Source: an uncultured Clostridia bacterium (GTDB lineage Bacteria > Bacillota > Clostridia > TANB77 > CAG-508). Taken from it: a DNA stretch of 45,223 nucleotides. A model generated the notes under the pieces. That model saw only the letters and a program-made list of their open reading frames with translations, did no database searches and was not told the origin of the DNA. The position numbers were made by a program, and so were the translations under genes. The stretch lies in contig CAKOVS010000012.1 in NCBI GenBank assembly GCA_934122085.1, forward strand, positions 1 through 45,223. The letters are read 5' to 3'. Shown here one piece after another: positions 40,982 through 45,223 of this stretch (within the stretch, counting starts at the first letter, position 1; every line of letters begins with the position of its first letter).

Positions 40982-42481
40982 TTATATTTTTATAGTTTTT
41001 AAATCATTAATAGCTGGTTCATAAATATTTTTTCCCATATAATCAAATCTACTTCCATGACATGGACAATCCCATGTTTTGTCTGTATTATTCCATGTTA
41101 ATAAACAGCCTAAATGTGCACACATTGGTTTTACAGCATAAACTTTTCCTATCGCATCTTTATATACACCAATTATATCTCCATCTTTTTCAATTATTGC
41201 TCCATTATCATTTGCTATTTGTTCTATTCTATATGGTTCTATTCTAAATTTATCAAAAACTAAATTATTTGCTGTGTTTACAACCATATTTTTTACTTCC
41301 CATCTATTTTTTATTGGTTTAATCCTTTTGGAATTAAATAATTCTTTATATTCATTTTCTTTTTCTAAAATCTCATCAACAATTATATTAGCAGAAACAT
41401 TTGAAAATGTCATTCCCCACTTTTTAAATCCTGTTCCTACATATACTCCTTTCATAAAACTAGAGAATTCTCCTATATACGGAATTTTATCTAAGCTAAT
41501 ACAATCTCTTGTATTCCACTTAAATAATATTTTACAATCTGGATAATATTTTTTGGCTAATTCTTCTAATTCTTTATATTTTTCATTTGTTGCAATTGCT
41601 TCTCCTGTTTTATGATCTAAACCACATATTAATAAAATATCCTTTCCATTATATTTTGCAGTTCTAAATGAGTATATTGGTTCTTTTTCACTTATAAACA
41701 TACCATCAGGTAATTTTTGATTTGTTTCTATTGCAATAACATATGATGTTGATTGATACATTTTTGTAAAATAAAATCCTGGCATATTTAATATTGGATA
41801 ATGTGTTGCAATTACAATTTTTTCTGTTTCTATATCTCCTTTATCTGTATGAATAATATAATTATTACCGCTTCTTTCTACTTCTATTGCAGTTGTATTT
41901 TCATATATTTTATTTTTAGTTAATATAGATTTACACAAACCTAACATATATTTTCTTGGATGATATTGTGCCTGATTTTCGAATTTTATTGCTCCTTTTA
42001 TTTTTAATGGAAATTCCTTTATTTCACTTACAAATTCTGCTTTTTTACCTATTTTATTTACTGCTTTTACTTCTTTTTCTATATCTAAAACTTCATCTTC
42101 TTTTTGTGCAAATACATATGCTGATTTAATTTCAAAGTCACAATCTATTTGTTCTTCTTTTATAATTTTCTGTATATTTATAATTGCCTTTTCATTTGCT
42201 TCTAAATATTTTCGTGCAAATTCTTCTCCATAATCATTAATTAAATAATTATAAAATAGCTCATGTTGACTTGTAATTTTTCCTGTTGTATTTCCACTTA
42301 CTTTCTCGCCGATCTTGTCTTTATCCATTACAATAACTTTTTTGCCATATTTACTTAAATAATATGCTGTTGTTAATCCAAACAAACCTGCTCCTATAAC
42401 ACATATTTCTGTTTTCTCATCACCATTTAATGAATTTAATTGTATTTCATCTTTTGTAGTTTCTATCCATAATGAACTCAT
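40982..42481 (-). CDS. FAD-dependent oxidoreductase with C-terminal Rieske domain
   Basis: Predicted to be a DadA/GlpO-type FAD oxidase fused to a Rieske iron-sulphur domain. The dinucleotide-binding motif is TEICVIGAGLFGLTTAYYL (about residues 24-42), and VSGNTTGKITSQH is the family follow-up. The last 100 residues carry the 2Fe-2S ligands C-x-H (PMCAHLGCLL) and C-x2-H (DCPCHGSRFDYMG). The total of 499 residues matches family members with this fusion. Substrate is unknown; related proteins act in oxidative or sulphur metabolism. GGAAGGAA lies upstream of the ATG. It appears monocistronic. Confidence 0.93.
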   Translation of the reverse strand: MSSLWIETTKDEIQLNSLNGDEKTEICVIGAGLFGLTTAYYLSKYGKKVIVMDKDKIGEKVSGNTTGKITSQHELFYNYLINDYGEEFARKYLEANEKAIINIQKIIKEEQIDCDFEIKSAYVFAQKEDEVLDIEKEVKAVNKIGKKAEFVSEIKEFPLKIKGAIKFENQAQYHPRKYMLGLCKSILTKNKIYENTTAIEVERSGNNYIIHTDKGDIETEKIVIATHYPILNMPGFYFTKMYQSTSYVIAIETNQKLPDGMFISEKEPIYSFRTAKYNGKDILLICGLDHKTGEAIATNEKYKELEELAKKYYPDCKILFKWNTRDCISLDKIPYIGEFSSFMKGVYVGTGFKKWGMTFSNVSANIIVDEILEKENEYKELFNSKRIKPIKNRWEVKNMVVNTANNLVFDKFRIEPYRIEQIANDNGAIIEKDGDIIGVYKDAIGKVYAVKPMCAHLGCLLTWNNTDKTWDCPCHGSRFDYMGKNIYEPAINDLKTIKI

Positions 42482-42686
42482 ATTTCATCATTCCTTCCTT
42501 TTTTATCATTATAGGCATTGTATTCAAATTTTAATCAATTTCATATAATATAATGATTTATTATAGCCTACAAAAAACAATTATAAGTAATACTTTTTTG
42601 TATATTTTTTCTAATTTTATGGAAAAATATTTTTTAAAGTGATATACTAAATTTGATAAAAATACTCAAAAGAAAGGATGAAAAAT

Positions 42687-44093
42687 ATGGAAGAAAATTC
42701 AAAAGAATTAAAAGAAAAGTTATTTAACAAAAAAGAACTTGGATGGAATTCAATTAATGACAGAGAAAAAGAAGCTATTTATACTTTTTCAAATGGATAT
42801 ATGAATTTCTTAAACAAAGCAAAAATAGAAAGAGAATTTGTTATTTCTGCAAAAGAAATGGCTGAACAAAATGGTTTTAGAGATATTACAAAATGCGAAT
42901 TCTTAAAACCTGGTGATAAAGTTTATTATATAAATAGAGATAAAAGTATGTATTTAGCCGTAATAGGTACAGAAAAATTAGAAAATGGTCTTCAAATTGT
43001 TGGAGCACATATTGATTCACCTAGACTTGACTTAAAACCAAATCCACTTTATGAAGATACAGGTTTTGCATATTTTAAAACACATTATTATGGTGGAATA
43101 AAAAAATATCAATGGACAACAATTCCATTAAGTATTCATGGTGTTATCGCTAAAGCAAATGGTGAAAAAATATTAGTAAATATTGGTGAAGACGAAAATG
43201 ATCCTATATTTGTAATTACTGATTTATTACCACATTTAGCTCAAGACCAAATGGAGAAAAAATTAAAAAATGGAATTGATGGTGAAGATTTAAATTTATT
43301 ATTAGGAAATATTCCTTATGGAAATAAATTTGAAGCAGAAGCTGTAAAATTAAATATTTTAAACATATTAAATCAAAAATATGATATTACAGAAGCTGAT
43401 TTATTAAGTTCAGAACTTGAAGTTGTTCCTGCATTTAAAGCTCGTTCATTAGGTTTTGATGGTAGCATGGTTGCTGCTTATGGTCAAGATGATAAAGTTT
43501 GTGCTTACACATCTTTAAAAGCTATGATGTCTCTTGAAAATGTAAAGACAACAGCTATTTGTATTTTATCTGATAAAGAGGAAATTGGAAGTATGGGAAA
43601 TACAGGTATGGAATCACATGTATTTGATTATTTCATTTCTGAATTATTAAATAAAACAGGTGAAAATAAAACAAATCTATTAGATAAAGTATTCTGTTTT
43701 TCAAAAATGCTTTCTGCAGATGTTGATGCAGGTTTTGATCCATTATATGCTAGTGTTTCAGACAGACATAATGCTGGATATTTAGGAAAAGGTATCAGTT
43801 TAAATAAATATACTGGTGCTCGTGGAAAATCTGGTGCTTCTGATGCTAATGCAGAATATGTTGCATGGGTAAGAAATGTTTTAGAGAAAAATGATATAAA
43901 ATATCAAGTTGCCGAACTTGGAAAAGTTGATGTTGGTGGCGGTGGTACAATCGCTTATATATTAGCTAATAAAGGTGTAGATGTTATAGACTGTGGTATT
44001 CCTCTACTTTCAATGCATTCTCCTTATGAAGTTACAAGTAAATTTGATATATATTCTGCTTATAGAACATATAAATCTTTTTGGGAAGAATAA
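42687..44093 (+). CDS. M18 family aminopeptidase
   Basis: Zinc aminopeptidase of peptidase family M18, acting in the cytoplasm on peptide ends. Metal-site motifs are GAHIDSPRLDLKPNP, AYGQDDKVCAYTSLKAM, ILSDKEEIGSMGNTGM and SDRHNAGYLGKG, with LSMHSPYEVTSKFDIYS near the end. I use the ATG at 42687 (MEENSKELK) because GAAAGG directly abuts the first ATG at 42678. The result is 468 residues, as expected for clostridial aminopeptidase 1. It is transcribed divergently from the FAD/Rieske gene. Confidence 0.94.
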   Translation: MEENSKELKEKLFNKKELGWNSINDREKEAIYTFSNGYMNFLNKAKIEREFVISAKEMAEQNGFRDITKCEFLKPGDKVYYINRDKSMYLAVIGTEKLENGLQIVGAHIDSPRLDLKPNPLYEDTGFAYFKTHYYGGIKKYQWTTIPLSIHGVIAKANGEKILVNIGEDENDPIFVITDLLPHLAQDQMEKKLKNGIDGEDLNLLLGNIPYGNKFEAEAVKLNILNILNQKYDITEADLLSSELEVVPAFKARSLGFDGSMVAAYGQDDKVCAYTSLKAMMSLENVKTTAICILSDKEEIGSMGNTGMESHVFDYFISELLNKTGENKTNLLDKVFCFSKMLSADVDAGFDPLYASVSDRHNAGYLGKGISLNKYTGARGKSGASDANAEYVAWVRNVLEKNDIKYQVAELGKVDVGGGGTIAYILANKGVDVIDCGIPLLSMHSPYEVTSKFDIYSAYRTYKSFWEE

Positions 44094-44106
44094 CTTATTT
44101 ATATAT

Positions 44107-44137
44107 AAAAAGCACTAAACTTAATTAGTGCTTTTTA
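44107..44137. terminator. Bidirectional terminator
   Basis: AAAAAGCACTAA and TTAGTGCTTTTT around ACTTAA serve the convergent M18 and aspS genes. Confidence 0.9.
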
Positions 44138-45223
44138 TTAATCTTCTTTTATTGAAATATGTACATCATCTAACTGTTGTTTTGTAACAACTGATGGTGC
44201 TCTCATTAATAAATCTCTCGCTTTTTTATTTTTAGGGAATGCTATAACTTCTCTTATATTTGTTGAATCTGCTATAAGCATTACCATTCTATCTACACCA
44301 GGTGCAGCTCCAGCATGTGGAGGTGTTCCATATTGGAATGCATTATATAATGCTCCAAATCTATTTTTTACATCTTCTTCTGTATATCCTGCAATTTCAA
44401 ATGCTTTAACCATTATTTCTGGATCATGGTTTCTTACTGCTCCTGACATTGTTTCATAACCATTACATACTAAATCAAATTGATATGCTAATATATCTAA
44501 TGGATCTTTTGATTCTAATGCTTCTAATCCTCCTTGTGGCATTGAGAATGGGTTGTGGCAGAAGTCTATTGTTCCTTCATCTGATAATTCATACATTGGG
44601 AAATCTACTATAAAACAGAATCTATATGTATCTTTTTCTAGTAAGTCTAATCTCTTTCCAAGCTCAATTCTTACAAGGCCTGCAATTTTTTGTGCTTTAT
44701 GGAATTCATCTGCTATAAAGAATATACTGTCTCCTGCTTTTACTCCATATTCATTTTCTAATTTAGCTTTTGCTTCATCTGTTATAAATTTAGCAATTCC
44801 ACCTTGTACTGTTCCATCTTTTTCAAATTTAGTCCAAGCTAATCCTTTGGCTCCGACTTCATCTGTTGTAGCAAATTCTGTCATCTTATCAAAAAATTTT
44901 CTTCCTTGTTCTGCACCATTTGGTACTACTATAGCTTTTACTGTTTTATCTTTAAATGCATTAAATTCTATATTTTCAAATACTTTTGTTACATCTTGAA
45001 TAATTAATGGATTTCTTAAATCTGGTTTATCAATTCCGTATTTTTCCATTGCTTCTCTATATGGAATACGTATAAATGGACCTTCATCAACTTTCCAGTT
45101 TGTGAACTTTTTAAATGTATATGGTATAACATCTTCTACTACTTTAAATACATCTTCTTGTGTTGCAAAACTCATTTCAAAATCTAATTGATAGAATTCT
45201 CCTGGTGCTCTATCAGCACGTGG
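44138..45223 (-). CDS. aspS: Aspartyl-tRNA synthetase, C-terminal part (runs off the window)
   Basis: The frame is open to the window edge: the 16 codons beyond the first ATG at 45175 read PRADRAPGEFYQLDFEMSF. This is inside the class II catalytic domain, so the 5' part of the gene lies outside. Following are FIRIPYREAMEKYGIDKPD (motif 2 region), the bacterial GAD insertion (VPNGAEQGRKFFDKMTEF to ADEFHKAQKIAGLVRIEL), and FCHNPFSMPQGG. The motif 3 segment is YGTPPHAGAAPGVDRMVMLI. About 361 residues are visible. The enzyme charges tRNA-Asp, or tRNA-Asn where it is non-discriminating. It converges with the M18 gene at a shared terminator. Confidence 0.96.
   Translation of the reverse strand, partial: PRADRAPGEFYQLDFEMSFATQEDVFKVVEDVIPYTFKKFTNWKVDEGPFIRIPYREAMEKYGIDKPDLRNPLIIQDVTKVFENIEFNAFKDKTVKAIVVPNGAEQGRKFFDKMTEFATTDEVGAKGLAWTKFEKDGTVQGGIAKFITDEAKAKLENEYGVKAGDSIFFIADEFHKAQKIAGLVRIELGKRLDLLEKDTYRFCFIVDFPMYELSDEGTIDFCHNPFSMPQGGLEALESKDPLDILAYQFDLVCNGYETMSGAVRNHDPEIMVKAFEIAGYTEEDVKNRFGALYNAFQYGTPPHAGAAPGVDRMVMLIADSTNIREVIAFPKNKKARDLLMRAPSVVTKQQLDDVHISIKED

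Noticed and set aside
1..45223. tRNA or rRNA genes
   Set aside because: I found no cloverleaf with a conserved T-loop (GTTCGA) nor any rRNA-like GC-rich stretch.

Overview
The window is AT-rich DNA from a Gram-positive, low-GC lineage. Strong AGGAGG-type ribosome binding sites and TTGACA/TATAAT promoters occur throughout. The spore-coat protease YabG, Veg, YlxM, a DUF4364 protein, a degenerate CIRCE element and a split TIGR04086 protein all point to Clostridia of a spore-forming lineage, probably an uncultured one. The class is inferred from gene content; no rRNA or tRNA gene is visible.

Regions, left to right. (1) 1-8.6 kb, all minus strand: a small hypothetical, a 600-residue helical-repeat protein with twelve 26-residue units, holA, a glycogen debranching enzyme, yvcK, murB and a pilin-like protein. 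(2) 8.6-11.8 kb: an nfeD-SPFH membrane pair on the plus strand, then a CDF cation transporter, a TIGR04086 membrane protein and a small unlisted ORF on the minus strand. (3) 11.9-16.2 kb: the classical ylxM-ffh-rpsP-khpA-rimM-trmD-rplS translation/secretion operon, with its promoter at the ylxM end. (4) 16.2-20.5 kb: veg, yabG, acyl-ACP thioesterase, pgi and rpe. (5) 20.5-28.4 kb: a large adenosine-deaminase-like protein with an apparent SLOG-type C-terminal domain, a membrane protein, hsp20 with a CIRCE-like operator, a SWIM/SNF2 helicase and a 54-residue pilin-like ORF. (6) 28.5-31.7 kb, plus strand: DUF4364, nth and asnB. (7) 31.7-36.6 kb, accessory island: a RhuM-family gene bracketed by a duplicated asnB 3' end, then a three-gene cluster (HD hydrolase, MYG1-type DHH phosphoesterase, and a protein faintly like an ADP-ribosyltransferase). 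Every gene of the cluster carries one or two frameshifts. (8) 36.6-45.2 kb: an OmpR-type two-component system, tmk with two unknown genes, an FAD/Rieske oxidoreductase, an M18 aminopeptidase and the 5'-truncated aspS.

The housekeeping blocks look intact and ordinary. The features most worth a second look are these. The MYG1 gene has two +1 frameshifts, both at the identical motif T-CGG-AGA-A; by my reading these are the only two in-frame CGG codons in the whole window. A two-hairpin repeat sits directly after rho-independent terminators at four places (two 118-bp copies and two short ones). The 26-residue repeat protein has hypervariable positions and mTERF-like flanks. The deaminase-SLOG fusion lacks one aspartate conserved in classical adenosine deaminases. 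A 52-bp perfect duplication of the asnB 3' end flanks the RhuM gene. Four 11-bp direct repeats in helical phase lie upstream of veg.
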